Assembly: GCF_009671245.1 (NCBI RefSeq)
Contig: NZ_VTFS01000003.1
Location: forward strand, 372,001 to 436,000
Length of the DNA stretch: 64,000 nucleotides
Direction: 5' to 3'
Origin: Marinicella rhabdoformis
GTDB lineage: Bacteria > Pseudomonadota > Gammaproteobacteria > Xanthomonadales > Marinicellaceae
Shown here: piece by piece, positions 19,801-27,425 of the stretch
Layout of the letters: each line of letters opens with the position of its first letter
Numbering within the stretch: position 1 is the stretch's first letter
Notes under the pieces: model-generated
Told to the model about the DNA's origin: nothing
Databases searched by the model: none
The model's input: the letters and a program-made list of their open reading frames with translations, nothing else
Position numbers and translations under genes: made by a program

Positions 19801-22800
19801 TGGTTGCAACCAGTGTTCCTGTTGAAATTAAATTGGCACTCACAACTTCCATTTGCCCAGTCGCATTACCAGGTAAAGTATCTGTGATGACCACATCGGG
19901 GGAAACACCTTCGGCTAAAGTCGCTGTGATACGGAATGTAACTTCTTCACCAATGGTTAAATCAACCAAAGTCGGGTCATTACCCAATACCACAGTACCA
20001 TCACTTTGTTCATTACTGGTTGCAGGCAATACGACTTTGACAATTTGTGCCGCGCTGATGTTGACAGTGGCAGAACCATCAACAGGACCATAGGCTCTTT
20101 CATTGGGGTCATTACCTGGCAGCGAACTGAATTCAGCACTGGCAGTATTATTAACGGTATCACCTGACAAAACGCCGGCACTGATCAGTGCGTCAAATTG
20201 AACCGTTACAGCACCACCAACAGCAATAGAAGGCACATCAACCTGTATGGTTGTATCACCCAAACTGTTACCTGTCGTTACTGTTGCTGGACCTGCAGAT
20301 GAGGTCACGGTCGTAGCGATCAAAGTCAAGTCAGGATCACTCATCGGATCTGTCAGGGTAACATCATATGCTGGACTGGTTCCTGTATTAGTCACAATCA
20401 CAGTGTATGTTACCGTATCACCAGCGTCGGCATTGGTTGGTGTAACCGATTTATTCACTGACAAAGCAGGTTCGCGAATGGTTGTATTTTGTGCGCTGTC
20501 TGAGTCTGTGGTTAAGCTGGTATTAAAATCGACATCATTGTTTTTGTTTCTGCCATTCTGAATCGCTGGGAGTACATCGTTAACCAACACTGTATAAGTC
20601 ACTGTGATTGTCTCACCCGTATTCCCATTGTTGGTGACGGTACCAAAATCAAAAACAGCATCTCTGGTGTTAATTCCAGTGGCACCTGAAAGAATCGTTG
20701 CAAAGTTGTTTGGCGCCGTTGTCACATTGGCTGAACTTGCGACTATGGAATCAAAAGATTCAAAAGTCAGTCCATTATCTAATCGATCGACCAATTGAGC
20801 ACTGCTGCCCTGACCTTCAGGCAATGTGATGACCACTTGATATACAATGGTTTCACCCACAGTAGCTGTACCGTTATTGCCATCTACATTAGGAGAAATA
20901 CTCACCCTGCTTTTATCAATTGAAGGACTGGCGACAGTCACCATCGCAACGTCGCTGATTGTTGGAAAAGGGGTTGCTCCAGGTTGTGCACGGTAATTCA
21001 CACTGGCGGTATTGGTATATGTTTGTCCAAACTCAGCTGTGGCAGCAAGCGCACAGTCCACAGTGACAATGGCAGTATCTGGACCATAAGGTGCACCACC
21101 ACCCACAGGGTTGTCATCATTGGCTGCCAGTGAATTATCCAACAACAAGCCTGTTGCAATGCTTCCTGTAAAAGTCAATGGCGTCCCTGTGCCATCAACA
21201 ACAGTATTTAATATACATGAAGAAAAGCCAGCTGGCGTCACATCTGTGATATTGACTTGATGAGCAGGTGCACCACCCACATTTTCTACAGTAATTTGGA
21301 ATCTGACCAAGTCATTGGCATCTACATCAACCACATCACCATCAACAGGTAAGTTGGCTGGTAGTGGAGAAATGATTCCTTGATCAGCACTCAATACACC
21401 TTTGGTAATAACCAACTCAGGCGCACGTACCTGAAACAAGACTGGAGTAACCGCTACAGAACTTACATTGATGGTATTTTCTGTGCTGCCTTGAAAAAGA
21501 TTAGATAAACTCAAATTATCAGCAAAAGGTTCAGAACTGACATCGACATCAATATCAACCGAAATAATTTGGTTAGTTAGCGTGTCAACATCGGGCCAAG
21601 TAATTTCAAGGCTATTGGTTGCACCAGTTGCAATCATTGAAACTGGTGTTAAACCCATTGTATCCAAAGGGCTTAAGCGGATATCAAAACCCACTCCAAA
21701 ATTGGCAATGTCTATACTGGACACATCAAAGACTGGTAAAGGCAAAAAGTCTGTAAAAACAATACTGCTGGTGTCACCAGAAGGAACCATCATAGTCAAA
21801 CGATAAGTGACTGTTTCACCTGGCTGATATGAGGCTTGAGGGTTAACAATTTCCTTGCTGATAGTGATGGGTCTGATAGCCACTGTAGCACTTGAACCTT
21901 CAGCACAAGCCGAGGCTCCACCGGTCAAGTCATATACTGACATCAGGGTGTTGGTCAAACTGTCACTGGCCAATACGGGAGAGGAATTATTATAAGTTTG
22001 GTCAATGGTGGCTTCATAAGTAAAAATGATTTGCGGGTTTCCACCAGCTATGTTCCCTGCCGCTGTGGCATCAATAGCTAAGGTGGTTGAACCGTCCGCA
22101 TTCACTGTAGGCACCGCAGCAATGCCAATGATGGAACTGGTGAAGTTACCTTGGTATGTGTATCCATCTGGAATGGTATCAGTCAATTGTAAATCATTGA
22201 CTGTTGCGTATTCACTGATTTGAACGTTGACTGTAAAAACCACGGTTTCTCCAGGAGAAGCCAAACCAGGACTTGCCCCTTTCTGAATGCTGACATGCTC
22301 AACAACCACATCAGATGTAGTTGTCTCTTCGGGTATGGGGTTGCTGTTGTGCTCACCATTTAAAGTGGCTGAATTTGTTCTGGTCTGCACATCGCACACC
22401 ATTTCATCTAAAATATCAGCAAAGTAACCACTGTATTCAATCACCAAATCATCACCACTGGTTCCATTGACAGCAGCACAGTTAACCACAATCGGGTTAG
22501 ACGTGGTTGTCACACACCCTACCCCTCCTGTCACATTGACCGGCGGTTGTAAAACAAAGCCGGGTGGTAATAAATCATTGATTACCAAGTTATCTATGGT
22601 GTTACCTGAAGCAACATGGGCCGTCAGTGTAAAGCCAACAGGCCAATCCTGGCCTGGTGGACGTTCACCTTCTGGTGCGTTGTTCGTTTTTTCAAAAACA
22701 ACCAATATCGGTGTTACATTAAAAGATTGAGTGGCTCCGGTGATGGGGCCATTGTCACCTGTTGGCGTATCACCAAACTGATAAACAGGAGTCACTGAAA

Positions 22801-23233
22801 CCGGGATAGCAATATTGACTGGCGCATTGGCATCAATACTGAAACATATATCGAAATCAAGCGGCGGCCCTCCTGAGACAACCGACCCAATGGGAGGCTG
22901 AATAATGTACAACACATCACCCTCATTACCCGAAACCGAATCTCCCGTAACAGGGTCAGTCAACTGATTACCTGGTGCAGCAGGGAATGAGCCAACTGCA
23001 GTAACAGTAACACCACCGCCAAAAAGTGTCACAGTATCAACAGCAACATCTGAAGGTATTGTGATTTGAAAATAAGGACCATAACCAGTCGCACCTGTAT
23101 TATTTAATGACACCGTCGTACACACATCTGCGCCAGGAAAATCTGATAGGCCACCTATGGGAGAAACTACCGGTACTTGACCCCAGGTACAGAACCCAAG
23201 AAACAAAAACAAAATCCCACTAATAAATCTCAT
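13853..23233 (-). CDS. Giant secreted DUF11-repeat protein with IPTL-CTERM-like sorting tail
   Basis: The 3126-residue product has a signal peptide (residues 1-18) and an AGGTAG ribosome site. It ends in a tripartite tail: a VPALNVWA motif, a hydrophobic helix and RRFRT. This matches the IPTLxxWG-CTERM signal, whose family is tied to exosortase H. Between them lies a chain of beta-sandwich modules of the DUF11 / B_ant_repeat type (GDTVTYTVxVxN, ...TDxxP). Residues 780-2000 alternate two module kinds: one opening 'ADAGD..TY' and one opening 'TIGEEVTYRI.ATLPEG'. Residues about 2110-2940 hold six near-regular units ending in DDGTNGPD. A final domain near 2950-3090 carries an acidic DHDNDGTPDDD loop that may bind calcium. 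It is probably an adhesin or fibrous surface protein. No exosortase lies in the window. Confidence 0.88.
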   Translation of the reverse strand: MRFISGILFLFLGFCTWGQVPVVSPIGGLSDFPGADVCTTVSLNNTGATGYGPYFQITIPSDVAVDTVTLFGGGVTVTAVGSFPAAPGNQLTDPVTGDSVSGNEGDVLYIIQPPIGSVVSGGPPLDFDICFSIDANAPVNIAIPVSVTPVYQFGDTPTGDNGPITGATQSFNVTPILVVFEKTNNAPEGERPPGQDWPVGFTLTAHVASGNTIDNLVINDLLPPGFVLQPPVNVTGGVGCVTTTSNPIVVNCAAVNGTSGDDLVIEYSGYFADILDEMVCDVQTRTNSATLNGEHNSNPIPEETTTSDVVVEHVSIQKGASPGLASPGETVVFTVNVQISEYATVNDLQLTDTIPDGYTYQGNFTSSIIGIAAVPTVNADGSTTLAIDATAAGNIAGGNPQIIFTYEATIDQTYNNSSPVLASDSLTNTLMSVYDLTGGASACAEGSSATVAIRPITISKEIVNPQASYQPGETVTYRLTMMVPSGDTSSIVFTDFLPLPVFDVSSIDIANFGVGFDIRLSPLDTMGLTPVSMIATGATNSLEITWPDVDTLTNQIISVDIDVDVSSEPFADNLSLSNLFQGSTENTINVSSVAVTPVLFQVRAPELVITKGVLSADQGIISPLPANLPVDGDVVDVDANDLVRFQITVENVGGAPAHQVNITDVTPAGFSSCILNTVVDGTGTPLTFTGSIATGLLLDNSLAANDDNPVGGGAPYGPDTAIVTVDCALAATAEFGQTYTNTASVNYRAQPGATPFPTISDVAMVTVASPSIDKSRVSISPNVDGNNGTATVGETIVYQVVITLPEGQGSSAQLVDRLDNGLTFESFDSIVASSANVTTAPNNFATILSGATGINTRDAVFDFGTVTNNGNTGETITVTYTVLVNDVLPAIQNGRNKNNDVDFNTSLTTDSDSAQNTTIREPALSVNKSVTPTNADAGDTVTYTVIVTNTGTSPAYDVTLTDPMSDPDLTLIATTVTSSAGPATVTTGNSLGDTTIQVDVPSIAVGGAVTVQFDALISAGVLSGDTVNNTASAEFSSLPGNDPNERAYGPVDGSATVNISAAQIVKVVLPATSNEQSDGTVVLGNDPTLVDLTIGEEVTFRITATLAEGVSPDVVITDTLPGNATGQMEVVSANLISTGTLVATNPAPTANIGPANVVSFDFGSVTNAPDGVVNDDDRIVIEVRAVVADAAVNAGTETLTNNVLIQYSSGLDVSGSADVEVVEPLMTVTKTGSVTTADAGDIITYTVVVSNSSPVSSARAFEVTLSDTLPAGLIYNGNLSFDGGEAPDGGTLMHNAGVISASWTDFPLNAVSTISYDLIVENTVTPEQVIANTVDINWSSMPGDPAEERDGMTSNNHQVTITASGLEKTVFNTSVLTTGTAISGPEDDVTIGEEVTYRIRATLPEGTTPNAMMVDQLPNTVAIMDVVSSQIISIGNITGPGISVGLAGSVSDTLPTDGYNDVVTWNLGDLTNSPDGVSNGNDQIVFEVVAVVVDEAVNQTLIDNVTNNATFTSDGGSATANVDIDIVEPVVTVNKETVPNSITADAGDQLTYRLTIDHAANSTADAFNISVTDVLPNPGTSWINDATVMGSCSNIFVDSSNDPTIAFTIDPLTLSADSCTIEYQVQVDLLVNPNETYQNTATLSYSTAPGNGAEIRDSSDMDQTTFMTPDPAIMKVTANSSLSDTGDNQYDMLLPDLAIGETIDFTLTVIFPEGTTTNGVVQDLLPVAADGGLLEVVGATVDSIGSLTTTLPGTPVFSDRDADANGINDTVTFDFGTVTNVPNGVVNVNDQLTITVTARVVDDPLNVDGLLLTNNATFTFGANTVLNDSADIEVVEPNLGLAKSFGQVNNLVVPITLTLNNTGGTAAAYDLVLEDVFDTNVWDVAGFSAVTIPAGYLFNDVAGPGAFEHTVSISSNGAMTAPDNSIEPNEVLVFTFNATLRGDVVLPTTIDNTATLTEASSLPGDDPNERELGPVIGSDQLLLPELEVDKSAALLIDADVSTNVSPGDTLRYTLVITNSGDAVATLVDLTDIPDPNGALVVGSVTTTQGTVNTGNTGGDTTVAINIGTVAVGAMITITYDVNINNPLATGVEELVNQALLSSQELPDEESNDPDTGPDDDPTIVPVFAAPDLAVTKDDGGVTVIPGNDVTYTVNYDNVGNQDATGVVITETVPLYTTYNPGANTDAWVCLPDNSSGSTCTLAIGDIDVGDNGSVGFTVTVDDALPDGVDTLNNSVSIADDGTNGPDPDLNNNQDNDNTPVNAAPDLTLTKDDGGATVVPGGIVVFTLSYENVGNQTATGVEITETVPLSTTFESGSSSVGWLCVPDGSAGNTCTLAIADLDPNDTGSVNFAVQIDNPIPSGLTQIVNTGSIADDGTNGPDPTPGDNSDNDTTPVGGAPDMAISKSDGVSIVSPGDTLTYVLNYQNIGNQDATGVVITETVPLQSTFLPGASTAGWNCVPSNNAGSICTLAVGAVVGSGGSGSVNFAVLLDDPLDANTNQISNTVSIADDGTNGPDPDTSNNMDDDIDGVGGASIDLVVLKTDQNTTTIPGGTVIYDITYSNEGNIGSTGVVITETVPQHGTFNPGASSGAWVCSPDNNAGSSCTFNVGALAGGGATTVIQFAVTVDNPLPSGVEQLVNTVSIGDDGTNGPDLNPDNNTANDVTPVNAAPDLSVVKTHQQSPVTPGDVIVYDIVYENIGNQDATGVVLTETVPVHTTFDSTNSSAGWTCVPDGTAGSTCTYDVAAVLAVNDGPQNLQYAVMVLDTLNSSKEEIVNLISITDDGTNGPDPDLSNNNDDEQTIVTAAPDLYVTKTDGEINASPGDTVVYTIDYGNQGNQNATGVEIIETVPDNSMFNQTASSVTWSCLPDNSAGSTCIYVHGNLDAGDSNQITFSVDINDPLPAGVNEMVNIVLIQDDGTNGPDPETNNNTDNEVTPLTLEPPVGIKIGEFDGVDDRLIRWTFWWFNPNNNRELPTFIYDEIPAGTTFAGNATCTPYGTSTCTQPVFNAGLNRIELSAMIGEDEGAPIDATPDQLNNPIVISFDVRIQGSGSNRFENQARAHWDHDNDGTPDDDIIGGQDPVDTDYPLTPEVGDPTTLGRTFPVPALNVWAVLIMVLSMGVVAKRRFRT
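14440..16860 (-). repeat. Six tandem DUF11 units, period 402-408 bp
   Basis: The codons for the GP of DGTNGPD recur at 14475, 14877, 15285, 15693, 16098 and 16500, giving steps of 402, 408, 408, 405 and 402 bp. All steps are multiples of three, so length changes kept the frame. Each unit is 134-136 residues with paired cysteines (WxCxPD and STCTL). The units have drifted apart in sequence and are in-frame coding repeats. Confidence 0.85.
17700..20960 (-). repeat. Four long supermodules of about 900 bp in the giant gene
   Basis: The glycine codon of the 'L.EG' motif recurs at 20813, 19907, 19016 and 18092, spaced 906, 891 and 924 bp (302, 297 and 308 residues). Each supermodule is a pair of unlike beta-sandwich domains: an 'LPEG' type followed by an 'ADAGD' type. 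Sequence identity between copies is low, so these are old duplications. The outer limits are approximate. Confidence 0.7.
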
Positions 23234-23396
23234 TCTAAACTACCTAAAAAAAACTAAAAAACTAAAACCCCAACCGAAAAGTATATTTTAAAAAGCACAC
23301 AATTGATACAGGCCAACTCAAAACTGGTCTTATTTACCAGAAAGTTAACACAAGTTTACAGACGGAAAAATTCACCCCTTAAATTGAATGAAATTT

Positions 23397-23405
23397 TGTT
23401 ACAAT
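23397..23405 (+). promoter_or_regulatory. Extended -10 promoter candidate for the AhpD-like gene
   Basis: TGT followed by TACAAT gives an extended -10 element 25 nt upstream of the ATG at 23430. It lies inside the longer reading frame that begins at 23388, which supports the later start codon. No good -35 was seen. Confidence 0.4.
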
Positions 23406-23429
23406 TTAGAACTTTTATTAGAGAAAATT

Positions 23430-24020
23430 ATGCCGCTGATTTCACCACTTGACCAATTCGCCAACCCAGAAGTAGAAAAACTGGTTAAATTTTTCAATGA
23501 AACCTTGGGCTTCTGTCCTAACAGCGTCTTGACCATGCAGCGACGCCCTGCCATCGCTGAAGCTTTCGTTAATTTGAATATGGCCGTTATGGCCAATGAA
23601 GGCAGAGTAACAGCCGAACAGAAACGCTTGGTTGGTTATTTAACCAGCGCCCAAACTGGCTGTAAATATTGCCAAGCACATACCATTTTGGCCGCTGAGC
23701 GTTATGGCGGTTCAGAGGAAAGATTAGATAAAATTTGGGAGTTCAGGACTTCAGATTTATTTTCCAATGCAGAAAAAGCAATGTTTGAATTTGCCTTAGC
23801 TGCATCATCTGTGCCCAATGCTGTTGACAACACCATAGAAGCCGAACTGAAAAAGTATTGGGATGATGGTGAAGTGGTTGAAATACTCGCCGTGATTGCT
23901 TTATTTGGTTATTTAAACCGCTGGAATGATTCTATGGCCACATCGCTTGAGCCCGGTGCAGAAGCTGCTGGTACCAAATACTTTGCTAAAGATGATTGGA
24001 CCAAAGGTAAACACAAATAA
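23430..24020 (+). CDS. AhpD-like / carboxymuconolactone decarboxylase-family protein
   Basis: From the ATG at 23430 the product is 196 residues, all helical. The redox motif is TGCKYCQAHT, with C78, C81 and H84, as in AhpD-type peroxidase partners. The second half (about 120-170) repeats the helical hairpin of the CMD fold without cysteines. Members act as disulfide-reducing or peroxide-detoxifying proteins; the exact substrate is unknown. It is cytosolic. It ends two bases before the ATG of the cation exporter, so the two are co-transcribed, which may link thiol stress and metal stress. The earlier start at 23388 is less likely given the promoter position. Confidence 0.85.
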   Translation: MPLISPLDQFANPEVEKLVKFFNETLGFCPNSVLTMQRRPAIAEAFVNLNMAVMANEGRVTAEQKRLVGYLTSAQTGCKYCQAHTILAAERYGGSEERLDKIWEFRTSDLFSNAEKAMFEFALAASSVPNAVDNTIEAELKKYWDDGEVVEILAVIALFGYLNRWNDSMATSLEPGAEAAGTKYFAKDDWTKGKHK

Positions 24021-24022
24021 AC

Positions 24023-24997
24023 ATGTCTCAAGCCGAAGAAAACAATCCTAAAGCGCATCATGACTGTGAACACTCACACCACAGCCATGGGCATGAACAC
24101 GGTCAAGGACATGACCACAGCGTGACCGTTAATGAAGACAATAAACAACGAGTTTTTATCGCGATGATACTTACTTTTGGTTTTATGTTTGCCGAAATCA
24201 TCGGTGGTCTTTGGTCTGGCTCTTTGGCGCTATTGGCAGATGCCGGTCACATGTTCAGTGATGGATTGGCGCTATTGCTGTCTTGGCTGGCCTTTAAGTT
24301 CAGTGACAAAGCGGCTGATGATGAACGCAGTTTTGGTTGGCACCGTTTTCAAATTTTGGCGGCATTTGTTAATGGCTTGAGTTTAGTTTTGATTGCTGTT
24401 TGGATTGTCATTGAAGCTGTACAGCGTTTTTATGCGCCCGTATCTGTCATGGCAACGCCCATGATAGTGATTGCCATATTGGGCTTGGTGATCAACTTGG
24501 TCGTTTTTAAAATATTGAGTGGCGGAGATCATGAGAACCTCAACCTCAAGGGCGCGATGATTCATGTGCTTGGAGACTTACTGGGCTCAGTCGCTGCCAT
24601 TGTTGCGGCCTTACTGATTATGTTCATGGGATGGCACTGGGCAGACCCCGTCCTTTCACTGTTAGTGGCTATATTGATTGTAAAGTCAGGATGGGCGGTG
24701 GTAAAGAAATCAGCACATATATTAATTGAAGGTGCGCCCGCTAACTGGGACCCTGACGAAGTCAAACGACACATCATAGATTCCATTGATACCGTGACTG
24801 GTGTTCATCACATCCACGCATGGAGCCTGACCAATGAAATTCAATTAATAACTTTGCATGTTCAAGTCAGTGAAGTGGTTGATGATGCGGATGTCTTAAG
24901 GCAAATCAAAGATTTACTTAACACACAATTTGATATCCAGCACAGCACTGTACAAATAGAACACCTGCCCTGCCCTGATGATGGCTGCCAAATATGA
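24023..24997 (+). CDS. Cation diffusion facilitator, zinc/cobalt/cadmium exporter (CzcD/ZitB-like)
   Basis: The 324-residue inner-membrane protein exchanges cytoplasmic Zn2+ (and perhaps Co2+ or Cd2+) for protons. The first 33 residues are packed with His and Asp (HSHHSHGHEHGQGHDHS), a metal-sensing loop. Six membrane segments follow. The transport-site motifs are LADAGHMFSDG in TM2 and HVLGDLLGS in TM5, each HxxxD. The cytosolic C-terminal domain includes VHHIHAW and ends CPDDGC. It belongs to the ZitB/CzcD subgroup by the HxxxD pairs. It shares a transcript with the AhpD-like gene upstream. Confidence 0.93.
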   Translation: MSQAEENNPKAHHDCEHSHHSHGHEHGQGHDHSVTVNEDNKQRVFIAMILTFGFMFAEIIGGLWSGSLALLADAGHMFSDGLALLLSWLAFKFSDKAADDERSFGWHRFQILAAFVNGLSLVLIAVWIVIEAVQRFYAPVSVMATPMIVIAILGLVINLVVFKILSGGDHENLNLKGAMIHVLGDLLGSVAAIVAALLIMFMGWHWADPVLSLLVAILIVKSGWAVVKKSAHILIEGAPANWDPDEVKRHIIDSIDTVTGVHHIHAWSLTNEIQLITLHVQVSEVVDDADVLRQIKDLLNTQFDIQHSTVQIEHLPCPDDGCQI

Positions 24998-25000
24998 ACA

Positions 25001-25025
25001 CAGCTTAATAAGCTGCTGTTTTACT
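25001..25025 (+). terminator. Weak terminator after the cation exporter gene
   Basis: A six-bp stem (25001-25006 with 25010-25015) is followed by CTGTTTTAC. A second hairpin without T-run, an 11-bp stem at 25026-25050, follows directly and may back it up. Confidence 0.4.
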
Positions 25026-25095
25026 GTTGACTGAATGGAATTCAGTCAACCCAATGAAAAAAACCTGATTAACATTAAAAAAAACTAATGAATAA

Positions 25096-25123
25096 TTGAC
25101 AGTGGTGTGGTTAACCATAAAAT
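25096..25123 (+). promoter_or_regulatory. Sigma-70 promoter for the TonB-C-like secreted protein
   Basis: A perfect -35 TTGACA (25096-25101) is spaced 16 bp from TAAAAT (25118-25123). The start codon lies 30 nt downstream. A TATAAT at 25137-25142 is nearer the start and lacks a matching -35. Confidence 0.55.
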
Positions 25124-25153
25124 ACGTGACCAAAATTATAATTACAGATACCC

Positions 25154-25807
25154 ATGAAGTATATTTTAGTCACAAGCTTAGTCTTAAGCAGTGCTGTTTC
25201 AGCGCAAAGCCCAACAGATCAGCAAACTACAGAAGAAGCCAATAAAAAAAGACCCAGTTGGTCACAAGGCTTACCAGAAAGACAGAAAGTCTTAAAACCC
25301 GGTGCACCTGCACTGAACGTAGACTCATCGACAAGAAGTGACATAGAAGCGCCCATTGTTGAAAGGGTTCAAACTGAGCAACCTAAATTTGAATTAGAAC
25401 AATTAGAAGTACCCACATTTGATCACCAAATAGAGATTGAAGCGCCTGTTTTAGATCAAACAGATACCCAACCCCCTCAACGTTTAGATGCGCGCGCTAA
25501 ATCACAAAGACGCACGTTAATTACTAAAGAAGACAACCCTTTGCATGACAAATACCAATGGGAAGTTGTGCATACCACGCCTATCGAAATGCCAAGTCAC
25601 TTGAACAGCAAAGGCAACATTGAAGTCATTATTTATATCAAACCAGATGGCAGTGTCAGCAAGGTCACTTCAAGAGACCCTGACGTTACATCAACCATGC
25701 TTAAGTACGTTTCTGAAAGCATTCAAAATTGGCGATTTGAAGCGCCCAACAAAATAGGCATTTCAGAAGTCATGTCAAAACAATTTGCAATCGAAATCAA
25801 ATCTTAA
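25154..25807 (+). CDS. Secreted protein with TonB C-terminal-like domain
   Basis: The 217-residue product has a signal peptide (cleavage after SAVSA, residue 18). A long, charged, disordered middle (about 20-130) is rich in Glu, Pro and Gln. The C-terminal 90 residues look like a TonB C-terminal domain: IEVIIYIKPDGSVSKV, then a helix, IQNWRFEAPNK, and a final strand FAIEIKS. It lacks the N-terminal membrane anchor and proline-rich linker of real energy-transducing TonB, and no exbB/exbD is near. It is probably periplasmic and may bind peptidoglycan or a partner. A strong promoter precedes it and a terminator follows, so it is monocistronic. Confidence 0.65.
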   Translation: MKYILVTSLVLSSAVSAQSPTDQQTTEEANKKRPSWSQGLPERQKVLKPGAPALNVDSSTRSDIEAPIVERVQTEQPKFELEQLEVPTFDHQIEIEAPVLDQTDTQPPQRLDARAKSQRRTLITKEDNPLHDKYQWEVVHTTPIEMPSHLNSKGNIEVIIYIKPDGSVSKVTSRDPDVTSTMLKYVSESIQNWRFEAPNKIGISEVMSKQFAIEIKS

Positions 25808-25869
25808 CTGAATCAATCGACAACTGAATCAACCTCATTTTTTGTCGGTTGATTCAGCTTTCTTTTTCT
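25808..25869 (+). terminator. Terminator with two alternative 5' arms
   Basis: An 11-bp stem (25824-25834 with 25847-25857) is followed by CTTTCTTTTTCT. An upstream copy of the left arm (25808-25823) can instead pair with 25842-25857 over 16 positions with one G-U. Two mutually exclusive hairpins share the same right arm; both end at the T-run. Confidence 0.65.
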
Positions 25870-26001
25870 CAGCATTCAATCGCCTTTTATTATTTCCAAC
25901 ACTGAAAAAAGCCACCTTACAATCATGTTTTACCTGTGACGTAAGAGGTCATGAAAAACCATACCCATTGCTTAAATGTAGAGGCAAATTAATCGTTTAT
26001 T

Positions 26002-26451
26002 TCAGTACGGGTCTGAAATACTTAACTCCGCTAACAAATCCGCTTCCAATCTTTCCATAGTCTCAGCTTCTTCATCTTCAATGTGATCGTAACCCAACAG
26101 GTGTAAACAACCATGTATGCTCAGGTGAGCCCAATGGTCTTTGACACTTTTGTTTTGTTCTTGTGCTTCTTGTAGAACAACATCAGCACAGATCGCCAGG
26201 TCACCTAAAAGCGGAGAGCCAACAAAGTCCGGAATCTCTGACGGAAAAGAGAGTACATTGGTTGGTTTGTCTTTTTGTCGGTAAGTGTTATTCAAAAACT
26301 GACTTTCTTCAGCACTGACAATTTTGATACATATTTCTTTGTTTAATTCTAAATAATTGGCCACAGGCTGAAGAAAAGCCGCAAATTCATCAAATGAAGG
26401 TGATGACAAGTCGTCTTCATTCATTAAAATCACATCTATAGCATACGACAT
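26002..26451 (-). CDS. ybeY: Endoribonuclease YbeY (rRNA maturation factor)
   Basis: YbeY is a single-strand-specific metallo-endoribonuclease needed for 16S rRNA 3'-end maturation and ribosome quality control. The zinc site is H113, H117 and H123 in [11 protein letters not shown], the family signature. At 149 residues it has the usual length. It lies two bases downstream of phoL on the same strand, an arrangement kept widely. In E. coli corC and lnt follow; here ybeY is the last gene, and no further gene follows on this strand for two kilobases. Confidence 0.95.
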   Translation of the reverse strand: MSYAIDVILMNEDDLSSPSFDEFAAFLQPVANYLELNKEICIKIVSAEESQFLNNTYRQKDKPTNVLSFPSEIPDFVGSPLLGDLAICADVVLQEAQEQNKSVKDHWAHLSIHGCLHLLGYDHIEDEEAETMERLEADLLAELSISDPY

Positions 26452-26453
26452 GA

Positions 26454-27425
26454 TTACCCGTTTCTGTCAGCCGCTTTGCCTTTCTTATCATAGGCATCTA
26501 CAATCTTTTGAACCAAGTTGTGTCGAACCACATCTTTGGATTTAAACCAAGAAAAACTGATGCCTTTAATGCCTTCAAGCACTTGCATGGCATGTTTAAG
26601 GCCTGATGTTTCACCTGGACGCAAATCAATTTGAGTCACATCACCGGTAACCACAACAGTGGTGTTAAAGCCTGTACGCGTCAAAAACATTTTCATTTGT
26701 TCAACGGTGGTATTCTGCGCTTCATCCAAGATAACAAATGCATCATTCAAAGTACGACCACGCATGAAAGCCAATGGTGCCACTTCAATTTCGTTCTTCT
26801 CAAGCATTTTCTCGACTTTGTTGTGACCTAACATGTCATACAAAGCATCATACAAAGGACGCAAATAGGGATCAACCTTATCGCTCAAATCACCTGGTAA
26901 AAAACCCAGTCGTTCACCAGCTTCTACCGCTGGTCTCACCAAAACCAACCTTCTGACTCGATCGTGATTGAAGGCATCAACTGCACAAGCCACAGCCAAA
27001 TAGGTTTTACCCGTTCCAGCTGGCCCTATACCAAAATTAATGTCATGGGTGACGATGTTATGCAGGTATTCTTTTTGGTTATCAGAACGACCTGAAATCA
27101 CACCCGCTTTGGTTTGGATTGACACATCTTGTGGGATGTAATCAGGTTTGGTGGCATTGCCGGCTAATATCACATGGACAATTTCTGGATTCAATGCCTC
27201 TTTTTTGGCCTCTTTGACCAACAGCCTGAGCATCGCTTCAGCTTGTTTGACAACAGCGTCAGATCCGGTGATTTGGAATTGGTTGCCACGGGCGCGAATG
27301 TCTGCACCCGTGTGTTCTGCCAATTGTTTGAGGTGGGCATCTTGCTGACCATAAAGGTTAGCCAGCTTGCCATTATTCAAGTCAGAAAGCTTGATGTTTC
27401 TGACGGCTTGATTGTTTTCAGTCAT
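26454..27425 (-). CDS. phoL: PhoH-like ATPase (PhoL/YbeZ)
   Basis: The 323-residue cytosolic protein has an N-terminal KH-like RNA-binding region (about 25-75) and a RecA-like P-loop NTPase core. The Walker A is GPAGTGKT (residues 134-141) and the Walker B is FVILDEAQN. Members bind RNA and hydrolyse ATP, and the partner is YbeY. The start overlaps the end of miaB by eight bases, and ybeY follows after two bases, so miaB, phoL and ybeY form one unit linking tRNA modification with ribosome maturation. Confidence 0.95.
   Translation of the reverse strand: MTENNQAVRNIKLSDLNNGKLANLYGQQDAHLKQLAEHTGADIRARGNQFQITGSDAVVKQAEAMLRLLVKEAKKEALNPEIVHVILAGNATKPDYIPQDVSIQTKAGVISGRSDNQKEYLHNIVTHDINFGIGPAGTGKTYLAVACAVDAFNHDRVRRLVLVRPAVEAGERLGFLPGDLSDKVDPYLRPLYDALYDMLGHNKVEKMLEKNEIEVAPLAFMRGRTLNDAFVILDEAQNTTVEQMKMFLTRTGFNTTVVVTGDVTQIDLRPGETSGLKHAMQVLEGIKGISFSWFKSKDVVRHNLVQKIVDAYDKKGKAADRNG

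Noticed and set aside
14784-20561. Many open frames on the plus strand opposite the giant repeat gene
   Set aside because: They recur with the repeat period, lack ribosome sites and run opposite the strongly patterned minus-strand protein, so they are shadows of the repeats.
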